From: Phenylobacterium aquaticum
Lineage (GTDB): Bacteria > Pseudomonadota > Alphaproteobacteria > Caulobacterales > Caulobacteraceae
Length of the DNA: 64,000 nucleotides
Direction of reading: 5' to 3'
Assembly: GCF_022695515.1 (NCBI RefSeq)
Contig: NZ_JALDPT010000022.1
Location: forward strand, 24,215 to 88,214
Shown: piece after piece, positions 56,309-64,000 of the stretch
Numbering within the stretch: position 1 is the first letter of the stretch
How the letters are laid out: the number at the start of each line of letters is the position of its first letter
Program-made: the position numbers and the translations under genes
Notes under the pieces: model-generated
The model's input: only the letters and a program-made list of their open reading frames with translations
What the model was told of the DNA's origin: nothing
Databases searched by the model: none

Positions 56309-57787
56309 ATGAGCTCAGACGCCCTGATTTTACACATCGACCCGCGCGATGATGTCGCGACCGCCCTCGTCGCCCTGGCCCCGGGCGATTCGGCGGGCGG
56401 CGTCGCAGTGCGCCAGGAGGTGCCCGCGGGCCACAAGCTGGCGGTGCGCGCGGTAGCGCGGGGCGAGCCGGTGCTGAAATACGGCTGGCCGATCGGGCGG
56501 GCGACCGCCGACATCGCACCCGGCGACCACGTCCACAGCCACAATCTGGCGACGGCCCTCTCCGGCCTGGAGGACTACGCCTATGCCCCCGCCGCGCCGG
56601 AGCCCCTGGCCGGATCGGACGCGACCTTCGACGGCTATCGCCGCGCCGACGGCCGGGTGGGCACCCGCAACGAGATCTGGATCCTCTGCACTGTGGGCTG
56701 CGTCGCCCGCACCGCCCAGCGCATCGCCGCCGAGGCGAACCAGCGCTTCGCCGGCCGGGTCGATGGCGTGATCGCGCTCACTCACCCCTTCGGCTGCTCC
56801 CAGCTGGGCGACGACCTGTCGGCCACCCGCGGCATGCTGGCCCGCCTCGCCGGCCATCCCAACGCCGGCGGGGTGCTGATCGTCGGCCTGGGCTGCGAGA
56901 GCAACCAGCTCGGCCCCCTGCTGGAAAGCCTGGAGGGCGTGCCGCCCGAGCGCCTGCGCGCCTTCTCCGCCCAGCTGTCCGAGGACGAGATCGAGGAGGG
57001 CCTGGCCGCCGTCGAGGCCCTGGTCGAGATCGCCGAGCGTGACCGCCGTGAGCCCTGCCCCGTTTCCGACCTGGTCATCGGCCTGAAGTGCGGCGGCTCC
57101 GACGGCTTCTCCGGCCTGACCGCCAACCCCCTGGTCGGCCGCATCGCCGACACCGTCACCGGCGCCGGAGGAACCGCGATCCTGACCGAGATCCCCGAGA
57201 TCTTCGGGGCCGAGCGCCTGCTGATGGCCCGCGCCGCCGACCGCGCGGTGTTCGACGGCGTCGTGAATGTGGTCGACGGCTTCAAGGGCTATTTCCTCAG
57301 CCACGGCGAACCGATCAGCGAGAACCCCTCCCCCGGCAATATCGCCGGCGGCGTCACCACCCTGGAGGAGAAGTCCCTGGGCGCGGTGCAGAAGGCCGGC
57401 CGCGGCCCGGTGACCGAGGTGCTGCGCTATGGCGAGCGCGCCCACCGGCCGGGCGTCGTCCTGCTGGAGGCGCCCGGCAATGACGCGGTGTCCTCCACGG
57501 CGCTCACGGCGGCCGGGGCGACGGTGATCCTGTTCACCACCGGCCGCGGCACCCCGCTCGGCTTCCCCGCCCCCACCCTCAAGATCGCCACCAATTCCAG
57601 CCTCGCCCAGCGCAAGCCCCGCTGGATAGACTTCGACGCCGGAACCATCGCCACGGGACAATCCATGGATCTTGCCGCCGAGGCCCTGATGCGCACGGTC
57701 ATCGCCACCGCCTCCGGCCGCCCGACCCGGGCCGAGGAGAACGGCGAGCGCGAGATCGCCATCTGGAAGCGAGGCGTGACCCTATGA
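56309..57787 (+). CDS. uxaA: Altronate dehydratase
   Basis: This enzyme of 492 residues dehydrates D-altronate to KDG. It has an N-terminal SAF-like domain (about residues 1-85, with VPAGHKLAVRAVARGEPVLK and GWPIG), then the UxaA catalytic domain with RADGRVGTRNEIWIL, LTHPFGCSQLG and IGLKCGGSDGFSGLTANP. The cysteines CGGSD and GCSQ are the expected metal-site region. No Shine-Dalgarno sequence is seen before ATG 56309, so translation may be leaderless. It overlaps the next gene by 4 bases. Confidence 0.94.
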   Translation: MSSDALILHIDPRDDVATALVALAPGDSAGGVAVRQEVPAGHKLAVRAVARGEPVLKYGWPIGRATADIAPGDHVHSHNLATALSGLEDYAYAPAAPEPLAGSDATFDGYRRADGRVGTRNEIWILCTVGCVARTAQRIAAEANQRFAGRVDGVIALTHPFGCSQLGDDLSATRGMLARLAGHPNAGGVLIVGLGCESNQLGPLLESLEGVPPERLRAFSAQLSEDEIEEGLAAVEALVEIAERDRREPCPVSDLVIGLKCGGSDGFSGLTANPLVGRIADTVTGAGGTAILTEIPEIFGAERLLMARAADRAVFDGVVNVVDGFKGYFLSHGEPISENPSPGNIAGGVTTLEEKSLGAVQKAGRGPVTEVLRYGERAHRPGVVLLEAPGNDAVSSTALTAAGATVILFTTGRGTPLGFPAPTLKIATNSSLAQRKPRWIDFDAGTIATGQSMDLAAEALMRTVIATASGRPTRAEENGEREIAIWKRGVTL

Positions 57788-59187
57788 GCCATCCCCGTCT
57801 GTCCGACCGGACCCTGGCCCAGGCGGCCCCCGCCGTCCTGCGCCCGGCCTATGACCGCGCCGCGGTCCGCGTCGGCGTCGTCCACTTCGGCCCCGGCGCC
57901 TTCCACCGCGCCCACCAGGCCTTCTATTTCGACCGCATGCTGGCCCATTCGCCCGCCTGGGGCGTCGCCGCCGTCTCCCTGCGCAGCCCCGATCTCGCTG
58001 AGGCCCTGGGGCCGCAGGACGGGCTCTATGTCCTGGCCGAACGCGAGGCCGATCCCACCTATCGGATCATCGGCTCACTGATCGAAGTGCTGACCGCGCC
58101 GCGCACGCCGGAGGCGGTGTTCGCTCATCTCGCCTCCCCCGATGTCCGCGTCGTCACCTCGACCGTCACCGAAAAGGGCTATTGCCTGACCCCGGCCGGC
58201 GACCTCGACCTCGCCCATCCCGACATCGTCCACGACCTCAGCCGCCCGGCGGTCCCGAAGAGTTTCCCCGGCTGGCTGGTCGAAGGATTGCGGCGCCGCT
58301 GGTCGGCGGGCGTCCCGGCCTTCGTCTCCATCCCGTGCGACAATCTCTCAGACAATGGCGGCCGGCTCGCCCGCGCCGTGGTGCAACTCGCCCGGGCCCA
58401 GGACGCCCCGGAGTTCGCCGCCTGGATCGAGCATCACGCGGTCTTCGCCTCGACCATGGTGGATTCCATCACGCCCGCCACCGACGACGCCCTGCGCGCC
58501 CAGGTCGAGGCGGCCGTCGGGCTCACCGACGCCTGGCCGGTGCAGCGGGAAGGCTTCGTCCAGTGGGTGATCGAGGACAAGCTCGGCGGCCTCGCCCTGG
58601 ACTTCGCCGCCGCCGGCGCGATCCTGACCTCGGATGTCGCGGCCTTCGAGCGCGCCAAGCTGCGCCTGCTCAACGGCGCCCATTCGACGCTGGCCTATGT
58701 CGGCCTGCTGAAGGGCCATGAGACGGTCGCCCAGGCCATGGCCGATCCCGAGCTGTCGGACTTCGTCGAGCGGATGATGGCCGAGGACATCGCCCCCCTG
58801 CTCCCTCCCGCGCCGGGCCTGGATACGAGCGCCTATATCGCCGCGATCCTGACCCGCTTCCGCAATCCGGCCATCGCCCACAAGCTCAGCCAGATCGCCT
58901 GGGACGGCTCGCAGAAGCTGCCCTTCCGCATCCTGGAGACCACCGCCGAGGCGCTCTCCGCCGGCCGATCCGTCCAGCGCCTGGCTGCGCCGGTCGCCGC
59001 CTGGATGCGCTTCCTCGAACGCCGCGCCGCCGAAGGCGTCGAGATCGTAGACCCCCTCGCCGCGACGCTGAAGGACCTCAGGGGCGTCGAGGCGTTCCTG
59101 GCCCTGGAGCAGGTGTTCCCGGCCGAGCTCGCGGCCAACGCCACCTGGCGCGCGGCGGTCGAGGCGGCGTACAGCCAGTTCGCCTGA
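57784..59187 (+). CDS. Mannitol dehydrogenase family hexuronate reductase (UxuB-like)
   Basis: This enzyme of 467 residues uses NAD(H). The Rossmann start VGVVHFGPGAFHRAHQAFYF (about residues 29-48) and the catalytic segment KLRLLNGAHSTLAYVGLL (Lys, Asn, His) match the long-chain mannitol dehydrogenase family, close to fructuronate reductase UxuB. Its coupling with uxaA (ATGA overlap) and not with uxuA suggests that its substrate here is D-tagaturonate, making altronate for UxaA. That assignment is inference. No classical UxaB is in the window. Confidence 0.85.
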   Translation: MSHPRLSDRTLAQAAPAVLRPAYDRAAVRVGVVHFGPGAFHRAHQAFYFDRMLAHSPAWGVAAVSLRSPDLAEALGPQDGLYVLAEREADPTYRIIGSLIEVLTAPRTPEAVFAHLASPDVRVVTSTVTEKGYCLTPAGDLDLAHPDIVHDLSRPAVPKSFPGWLVEGLRRRWSAGVPAFVSIPCDNLSDNGGRLARAVVQLARAQDAPEFAAWIEHHAVFASTMVDSITPATDDALRAQVEAAVGLTDAWPVQREGFVQWVIEDKLGGLALDFAAAGAILTSDVAAFERAKLRLLNGAHSTLAYVGLLKGHETVAQAMADPELSDFVERMMAEDIAPLLPPAPGLDTSAYIAAILTRFRNPAIAHKLSQIAWDGSQKLPFRILETTAEALSAGRSVQRLAAPVAAWMRFLERRAAEGVEIVDPLAATLKDLRGVEAFLALEQVFPAELAANATWRAAVEAAYSQFA

Positions 59188-59189
59188 CC

Positions 59190-59443
59190 CCCTCCCTCCC
59201 CTTCATGGGGAGGGCCATCGCATATGAGATTCGCCAAGTTGCTCCCCCGCTGGGGGAGCTGGCGCGAAGCGCCTGAGGGGGACTTTGACTCTCTCAGCCG
59301 AGCTTCAACCGCTCAAGGAAGACCATCAAAGTCCCCCTCAGCCACCCATTCGGGTGGCAGCTCCCCCAGCGGGGGAGCAACTGAGCGGAGCCGACCTTGG
59401 GCGTTGTTCATAGGCGATAGCCCGCCCCACAAAGGGGAGGGAG
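59190..59443. repeat. Nested inverted-repeat element
   Basis: The gap between convergent genes is filled by nested palindromes. The outer arms are CCCTCCCCTTCATGGGG at the left and CCCCACAAAGGGGAGGG at the right. The inner arms are GTTGCTCCCCCGCTGGGGGA (59239-59258) and TCCCCCAGCGGGGGAGCAAC (59362-59381). A third pair joins GGGGGACTTTGA (59278-59289) to TCAAAGTCCCCC (59326-59337). It looks like a dispersed element of REP/MITE type; there is no open frame. Confidence 0.85.
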
Positions 59444-59451
59444 TTCGCCCC

Positions 59452-60816
59452 TCACGTCCCCTTCGAATGCGCCCCGTTGTCCAGCAGCTCGGGCCGCTTG
59501 GGCGTCATGTCGAACAGGTTCCAGTCGTCCGGATTAAACGCCCGGAAAGTCTCCTTCTGGTGCGGATAGCCGTGGAGGTCGTCCTGGGAGTTGATGATGG
59601 TCCCGCGGCCCTCGGCGACATCGGCCAGCAGCCGGACATCGTCATAGTCGCGATCCCACGGCCGGGCGCCGGCGTTGTGCAGCACCCACTTCTGGACATC
59701 GACCGCCGGCATGGGGGTGAAGCCCTGCGGCCAGATCGGCGCGGTCTTGGGCTCGATGATCCTGGCGGCCGAGGTCGTGTAGCGGCCGATCTGCGGCAGG
59801 GGGCGGCCGATGCGGTCCACGGCGATGTTGTCGCGGCCGTAATATTCCACGTCGCCATAGCCGCCGAGCTCAAAGAAGGCGAGCTGGTCCGGCGTCGAGA
59901 TCCCGGCCCGCAGCACATTGCCGACCACCGACAGCTGGCCCGTCTGATAGGGGTGATCGCCCCATTCCTCGGCTTGCAGGTTGTAGTGCACCGCCCGCTG
60001 GCCCGGATCGAAGATCAGGTTGTTGGCCATGACCGCCCGGTCGCCGCCCTTGAACAGGGCGCTGCGCTCATAGTTGTGGGCGTAGAGATTGCCGACGATC
60101 AGCAGGTCGGTGACGTTGTCGTGGATCAGCGAGCCCTTGGAATGCTCGATCTTGGCGTGGGTCGCATAGCTCAGCCCCTCGGCCACGATATTGTTCGAAT
60201 AGGTGATGCGGTGCGAGGTGCCGGCGCGCCACTCGTCCGGCGTCTTGCCGGTGAAGCGCGGGCCTGACACCGACATGTTCTCGTCTGTGCCCCAGGTCAG
60301 GGTGCAGTGATCGACGATGACGTTATAGGCCGCGCCCTGGGTCGAGAGGCTGTCCTCTTCCCAGCCGCTCTTCTTGGGCTGGCCGGCGTCGCCCGGCCGG
60401 ACCCGGATATGCTGGATCACCACGTCGTGGCCCGGAATGTCGATGCCGCCGCGGATCAGGGTGATTCCCGGCGAGGGCGCGGTCTGGCCGGCGATGGTGA
60501 CGAAGGGCTCGGCGATGTTGATCGTCTTGCGGTCGAGATCGATCACGCCCCCCACCTCGAAGACGATGATCCGCGGGCCCTTGGCCTCGACCGCCTCACG
60601 GAAGGATCCCGGGCCCTCGGAGGCCAGCGTCGTCACCTTGATGATCCGCCCGCCCCGGCCGCCCGGCGTCGTCGCCGCCCAGCCCTGAGCCCCCGGAAAG
60701 GCCAGGGGCGCCGGCGCCGCGGCCGAAACAGGGGCCTTGCCCGCGGCCCATGCGCCGCCCGCGCCGGCGACCAGAACCATCGCCGCCGCAGCGGCCATCA
60801 AACCCGACTTAGACAT
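59452..60816 (-). CDS. Pectate lyase, right-handed beta-helix (PL1-like)
   Basis: This exported enzyme of 454 residues cleaves polygalacturonate by beta-elimination, giving unsaturated oligomers for the KduI/KduD branch. It has a signal peptide (to about residue 24, AWA-AG), then GAQGWAATTPGGRGGRIIKV and a beta-helix with VTIAGQTAPSPGITLI, VIVDHCTLTWGTDENMS and the repeated asparagine turns NLYAHN and NNLIFDPG. ATG 60816 was chosen with AAGGG upstream; TTG 60831 is less likely. It is divergent from the hydratase/MFS operon across the operator at 60907. Confidence 0.88.
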   Translation of the reverse strand: MSKSGLMAAAAAMVLVAGAGGAWAAGKAPVSAAAPAPLAFPGAQGWAATTPGGRGGRIIKVTTLASEGPGSFREAVEAKGPRIIVFEVGGVIDLDRKTINIAEPFVTIAGQTAPSPGITLIRGGIDIPGHDVVIQHIRVRPGDAGQPKKSGWEEDSLSTQGAAYNVIVDHCTLTWGTDENMSVSGPRFTGKTPDEWRAGTSHRITYSNNIVAEGLSYATHAKIEHSKGSLIHDNVTDLLIVGNLYAHNYERSALFKGGDRAVMANNLIFDPGQRAVHYNLQAEEWGDHPYQTGQLSVVGNVLRAGISTPDQLAFFELGGYGDVEYYGRDNIAVDRIGRPLPQIGRYTTSAARIIEPKTAPIWPQGFTPMPAVDVQKWVLHNAGARPWDRDYDDVRLLADVAEGRGTIINSQDDLHGYPHQKETFRAFNPDDWNLFDMTPKRPELLDNGAHSKGT

Positions 60817-60906
60817 GAGCCTGCCCTTCAACTCCCTGCAGCGTCCCTATGCGCCCGCCGGCCCGGTCTGGGCAAACACGGTGGCGATTGGGACTTGATT
60901 TGAAAA

Positions 60907-60920
60907 TGACACCGGTTTCC
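60907..60920. promoter_or_regulatory. Operator of the pectin regulon between pectate lyase and hydratase/MFS genes
   Basis: TGACACCGGTTTCC: the left half is identical to the other copies and the right half is degenerate, as at 54618. It lies 91 bases from the pectate lyase start and 54 bases before the hydratase start, and could control both. Confidence 0.78.
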
Positions 60921-60973
60921 TTTAGACACAACACAGCGCTCGCCAGAGCGTGATTTTTGGGAGGTTGTTGCGC

Positions 60974-61801
60974 GTGAGGGTTCCGGCTGCGGATCTGGCC
61001 GAAGAGTTTCCAGCGAACGCGCTCGCCGCGCGGTTCGTCCGTGCGCGCCTTGACGCGACCCACCTGCCCGAATTCCCGGGCGACCTGCCGCCGGACCTGG
61101 CGACCGCCTATCGGGTGCAGGACGCCGCCATCGCGCTCTGGCCCGACGAGGTCATCGGCTGGAAGGTTGGCCGCGTGCCGCCCGAGCATGAAGGCCCCCT
61201 GGGCGCCGGCCGCCTGTGCGGCCCGGTGTTCAAGCGCGCCCTGTGGTTCGTGAAGCCGGGCGACCTCACCCCCTTCCCGGTCTTCGTCGGCGGCTTCGCC
61301 GCGGTCGAGGCGGAATATGTGGTCCGGATCGGCGTCGACGCCCCGGCCGACAAGCTGAGCTGGACGGCCGACGAGGCCCGCGGCCTGATCGGCGCCCTGC
61401 ATCTGGGGATGGAGCCGGCCTCCAGCCCCTTCCCGGACATCAATGTGGTCGGGCCGCTCGCCGTGGTCTCGGACTTCGGCAACAACAACGGCCTGATGGT
61501 CGGCGCGGAGATCGAGGGCTGGGACCGCCTCGCCAACGAGGACCTGCGCTGCGAGACGGTGATCGAGGGCAAGGTCATGGGCCAGGGCGGCGCCTTCGTC
61601 CTGCCGGGCGGCCCGATCGAGTCCCTGCGCTTCCTGGCCGAGAACACCGCCCGCCGCGGCAAGCCGCTCAAGGCCGGGCAATATGTCTGCACGGGCGCGG
61701 CGGCGGGAATCCATGACATCCTCGCCGGCCAGACGGGCGCGGTGCGCTTCGACGGCCTGGGCGAGATCCGCTGCGCGGCGGTTCCGGCCATGCCGGCCTA
61801 G
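60974..61801 (+). CDS. 2-keto-4-pentenoate hydratase/fumarylacetoacetate hydrolase family protein
   Basis: This cytoplasmic protein of 275 residues has the FAH-type fold. Conserved parts are VIGWKVGRVPPEH (about residues 47-59), AAVEAEYVVRIG with the metal-binding acids, INVVGPLAVVSDFGNNNGLM, and the C-terminal GQYVCTGAAAGIHDI. This resembles hydratases of the MhpD group. GTG 60974 was chosen with GGGAGG 9 bases upstream. It is the first gene of an operon with the hexuronate-type transporter and follows the pectin operator, so its substrate is probably a keto-acid from uronate metabolism. The exact step is unknown. Confidence 0.8.
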   Translation: MRVPAADLAEEFPANALAARFVRARLDATHLPEFPGDLPPDLATAYRVQDAAIALWPDEVIGWKVGRVPPEHEGPLGAGRLCGPVFKRALWFVKPGDLTPFPVFVGGFAAVEAEYVVRIGVDAPADKLSWTADEARGLIGALHLGMEPASSPFPDINVVGPLAVVSDFGNNNGLMVGAEIEGWDRLANEDLRCETVIEGKVMGQGGAFVLPGGPIESLRFLAENTARRGKPLKAGQYVCTGAAAGIHDILAGQTGAVRFDGLGEIRCAAVPAMPA

Positions 61802-61886
61802 AGACGAGACCAAATCCCGCCGCGCGGCGACGGCGGCGGGAAACAACGAGATGTCGCTGGAAGAAACCGCAAGGGGGCCAAAGGCC

Positions 61887-63182
61887 ATGACCACCACACC
61901 TGCGCCCGCCGCTCCGGCGTTCGAAGAGACCCGCGTCGGTCGCTATCGCTGGGTGATCTGCGGCCTGCTCTTCACCGCTGTGGTCATCAACTATGTCGAC
62001 CGCCAGATGCTGGGCGTGCTCAAGCCCTTCATGTCCAAGGAGCTGGGCTGGCAGGAGACCGACTACGCCGACATCGTCTTCTGGTTCCAGGCCGCCTATG
62101 CGGTCGCCTATCTCGTCTTCGGCGCCTTCGTCGACAAGGTGGGCGCCAAGGTCGGCTACGGCGTCGCCTTCGTGATCTGGCAGATCGCCCACATCGCCCA
62201 TGCCGGGGCCCGCGACCTGTCGCAGTTCTTCCTGGTCCGCATGGCGCTGGGCGTCGGCGAGGCCGGCAACTTCCCGGCCGGCGTCAAGGCGGTCACCGAG
62301 TGGTTCCCCAAGAAAGAGCGCGCGCTCGCCACCGGCATCTTCAACGCCGGCTCCAATATCGGCGCGATCATCACTCCGATCATCGCCCCCATGATCATGG
62401 TAGCCTTCGGCTGGCGCGCGGCCTTCATCATCACCGGGGTGATCGGCCTGTTCTGGATCATCGCCTGGATCGCGATCTACCGCTCACCGGCCGAGCACAA
62501 GAAGGTCACCCCCGGTGAGCTCGCCTATATCCAGCAGGACCCCGCCGACCCGGCCGCCAAGATCGGCTGGCTGAGCGTCCTGCCCAAGCGCGAGACCTGG
62601 GCCTATGCGCTGGGCAAGTTCCTGATCGATCCGGTCTGGTGGATGTTGCTGTTCTGGCTGCCGGACTATTTCAAGAAGACCTTCAGCCTCGACATCGCGA
62701 CCTTCGGTCTGGTCCTGGCCATCGTCTATTTCATCTCCGACCTGGGCAGCGTGTTCGGCGGCTGGATGTCCTCGGCCCTGATGCGCGCCGGCCGCAGCCT
62801 GAACTTCGCCCGCAAGGCCACCATGCTGCTCTGCGCCGTGGCCGCCCTGCCCTATCTGGTGCTGAACCAGGTGCATGACCTGTGGCTGGCCACCGCCCTG
62901 GTCGGCCTGGTCGCCGCGGCCCACCAGGCCTTCTCGGCCAATCTCTACACCCTGCCCGGCGACGTCTTCCCCCGCGCGGCGGTGGGCTCGGTGATCGGCA
63001 TCGGCGGCATGCTGGGCGGGGTCGGCGGCATGATCATGGCCAAGTCCGTGGGCCAGGTGCTGCAGCACCTCGGCGGCTATGGCCCCATCTTCCTGGCCTG
63101 CGCCGGCGTCTATCTCCTGGCCCTGCTGGTGGTCCATCTCCTGACACCGCGCATGGCCCTGGCGGCGTTCAAGGAGAGCTAA
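61887..63182 (+). CDS. MFS transporter, hexuronate (ExuT) type
   Basis: This inner-membrane carrier of 431 residues has 12 predicted membrane segments. TM1 with VINYVDRQMLGVLKPF, and RMALGVGEAGNFPAGVKAVT followed by EWFPKKERALATGIFNAGSN, are characteristic of the anion:cation symporter family that includes ExuT and glucarate carriers. It probably takes up galacturonate/glucuronate with protons. ATG 61887 has AAGGGGG 9 bases upstream; ATG 61851 is possible. It follows the hydratase gene by 85 bases on the same strand. Confidence 0.9.
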   Translation: MTTTPAPAAPAFEETRVGRYRWVICGLLFTAVVINYVDRQMLGVLKPFMSKELGWQETDYADIVFWFQAAYAVAYLVFGAFVDKVGAKVGYGVAFVIWQIAHIAHAGARDLSQFFLVRMALGVGEAGNFPAGVKAVTEWFPKKERALATGIFNAGSNIGAIITPIIAPMIMVAFGWRAAFIITGVIGLFWIIAWIAIYRSPAEHKKVTPGELAYIQQDPADPAAKIGWLSVLPKRETWAYALGKFLIDPVWWMLLFWLPDYFKKTFSLDIATFGLVLAIVYFISDLGSVFGGWMSSALMRAGRSLNFARKATMLLCAVAALPYLVLNQVHDLWLATALVGLVAAAHQAFSANLYTLPGDVFPRAAVGSVIGIGGMLGGVGGMIMAKSVGQVLQHLGGYGPIFLACAGVYLLALLVVHLLTPRMALAAFKES

Positions 63183-63190
63183 AACACCGC

Positions 63191-63319
63191 TCATCCCGGC
63201 GAATGCCGGGACCCAGATCCTAAGGCTCGGCATCTCCGGAAAGGACGCTCCTCGGTCAAACCTGCAAGCTCCTCGCCCTGCGATCTGGGTCCCGGCCTTC
63301 GCCGGGAGGAGCGGGATGA
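63191..63319. repeat. Inverted-repeat element of REP type (CCCGGCGAA.GCCGGG)
   Basis: The left arm CTCATCCCGGCGAATGCCGG, extending to GACCCAGATC at 63220, is inverted at 63282-63319 (GATCTGGGTCCCGGCCTTCG, then CCGGGAGGAGCGGGATGA). Each arm contains a CCCGGCGAANGCCGGG hairpin. This form is common in alpha- and betaproteobacterial genomes. It lies between the MFS stop and the convergent FAD-binding gene. Confidence 0.88.
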
Positions 63320-63328
63320 ATATGTCCG

Positions 63329-64000
63329 CTAAGCCGCAACGGCCCGCGCCAGCGCCCGGCCGATCTCGGCGGCGACCTCGGCGGCCTGCATCCGGATATC
63401 GGGCACGGCGGTGTTCTCCCACACCCCGCCCCGGGTGAGCGGCCCCACGGCATAGAATCCCGCCCGGGTCGCCCCGTCGCGCCCCACCGGCCGGGATCCA
63501 ACATCGACCTCCAGCCCCAGGCGCAGGGCGTCGGCGCGGATCAGCCCCTGGGTCACGAGCCGCTTCAGCAGCGGGTCCTCCGTCCGCTCCAGGTCGCCCA
63601 GGAAGCCGGTGCAGTTCACCACCGCCCCCACGCTCAGCCGCCGCGTGGCCAGACCGCCGCGCGGACGCCAGACCACCTCGATGCGATCGCCCTCCGGCGT
63701 CAGGCTGACGATCTCGCCGGCCCGCACCGTCAGGTCGCGGCCGCGGATCAGGGCGGCCAGCTGGCGCGCCACGCTGGGCGCCAGGCGATGGCGGTGCACC
63801 TCCCACCAGGGTCGGACATGGCGCAGGAAGGCGGCGCGGTCGCGGGCGCTCCAGCGGGCCCACAGGCTGCGCACATGCGGGCGCAGATCATCCACCGCCT
63901 CGCGCCAGCCCTCGGCGTCCGCCTGGGCCCGGACCTGGCGCAGCACCGCCAGGGGTGAGCCGGTGGGCGCCGGCGCCGGCCGGCCGCGCCGGCACGGGGG
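63329..64000 (-). CDS. FAD/NAD(P)-binding protein (5' part beyond the window)
   Basis: The C-terminal 223 residues of a larger protein are visible; the frame runs open to the window edge. Parts such as RRLSVGAVVNCTGFLGDLER, RADALRLGLEVDVGSRPVG and GFYAVGPLTRGGVWENTAV are typical of the C-terminal half of YdhS-type FAD-NAD(P)-binding proteins. The final helix IRMQAAEVAAEIGRALA closes the flavin domain. A GTG at 63946 would start too late to be real. The substrate is unknown. Confidence 0.75.
   Translation of the reverse strand, partial: PPCRRGRPAPAPTGSPLAVLRQVRAQADAEGWREAVDDLRPHVRSLWARWSARDRAAFLRHVRPWWEVHRHRLAPSVARQLAALIRGRDLTVRAGEIVSLTPEGDRIEVVWRPRGGLATRRLSVGAVVNCTGFLGDLERTEDPLLKRLVTQGLIRADALRLGLEVDVGSRPVGRDGATRAGFYAVGPLTRGGVWENTAVPDIRMQAAEVAAEIGRALARAVAA

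Overview
The window is high-GC chromosomal DNA from an alphaproteobacterium, most likely a member of the Caulobacteraceae (Caulobacter or Phenylobacterium type). Supporting features are two DUF2336 proteins, a TonB-dependent receptor of the Caulobacter family, frequent GTG/TTG starts, many hybrid histidine kinases and a short-type NAD kinase. About 57 protein-coding features and one tRNA-Thr are supported. No phage, insertion sequence, CRISPR array or rRNA was seen. The assignment to family level is inference from gene content.

Layout. 1-5275: tail of a heme-oxygenase-fold gene, an SDR, a TPR protein, a DUF3617 protein, a GT39-type membrane glycosyltransferase, tRNA-Thr(UGU), a YaiI-family protein and a lipid-anchored cytochrome c. 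5276-12866: a structured intergenic region with a terminator, an RND efflux pair, a class II aldolase-family protein, a small acidic protein and a secreted M20 peptidase. 12908-16642: divergent selU (mnmH) and selD, then glpK. 16716-23295: DUF2336, NAD kinase, Hpt, Nudix, a second DUF2336 and a hybrid kinase. 23351-37350: a CoA-transferase, a compositionally atypical small membrane protein, an SLT transglycosylase, TonB, two more hybrid kinases, an acyl-CoA dehydrogenase, a ThiO-like oxidase, a TetR/DUF5360 pair, a Baeyer-Villiger-type monooxygenase and a LysR regulator. 37504-39450: a compact four-gene operon of unknown role whose first gene carries two frameshifts. 39589-41969: an XRE regulator, an rRNA/tRNA methyltransferase and KDG kinase.

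42135-63182 is the most coherent part: a pectin/hexuronate utilisation locus interrupted by housekeeping genes (an L,D-transpeptidase, PEP carboxylase and a frameshifted TPR protein). It contains a TonB-dependent receptor, uxaC-kduI-kduD, a LacI-family regulator, uxaA with a mannitol-dehydrogenase-family reductase, a pectate lyase, and a hydratase/hexuronate MFS transporter operon. Five copies of one palindromic operator (core TGACACCGGT, often full TGACACCGGTGTCA or TGACACCGGTATCA) sit in front of every one of these transcription units, and I find no convincing copy elsewhere. In the inferred scheme, pectate lyase cuts pectin outside the cell, the receptor imports oligomers and the MFS carrier imports uronates. 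UxaC, the reductase and UxaA convert galacturonate to 2-keto-3-deoxygluconate (KDG), KduI and KduD convert the unsaturated product to KDG, and KdgK at 40953 phosphorylates it. The KDPG aldolase is not in the window.

The last gene (63329 to the window end) is the C-terminal part of an FAD/NAD(P)-binding protein. Three intergenic regions carry large inverted-repeat elements of the dispersed REP type.
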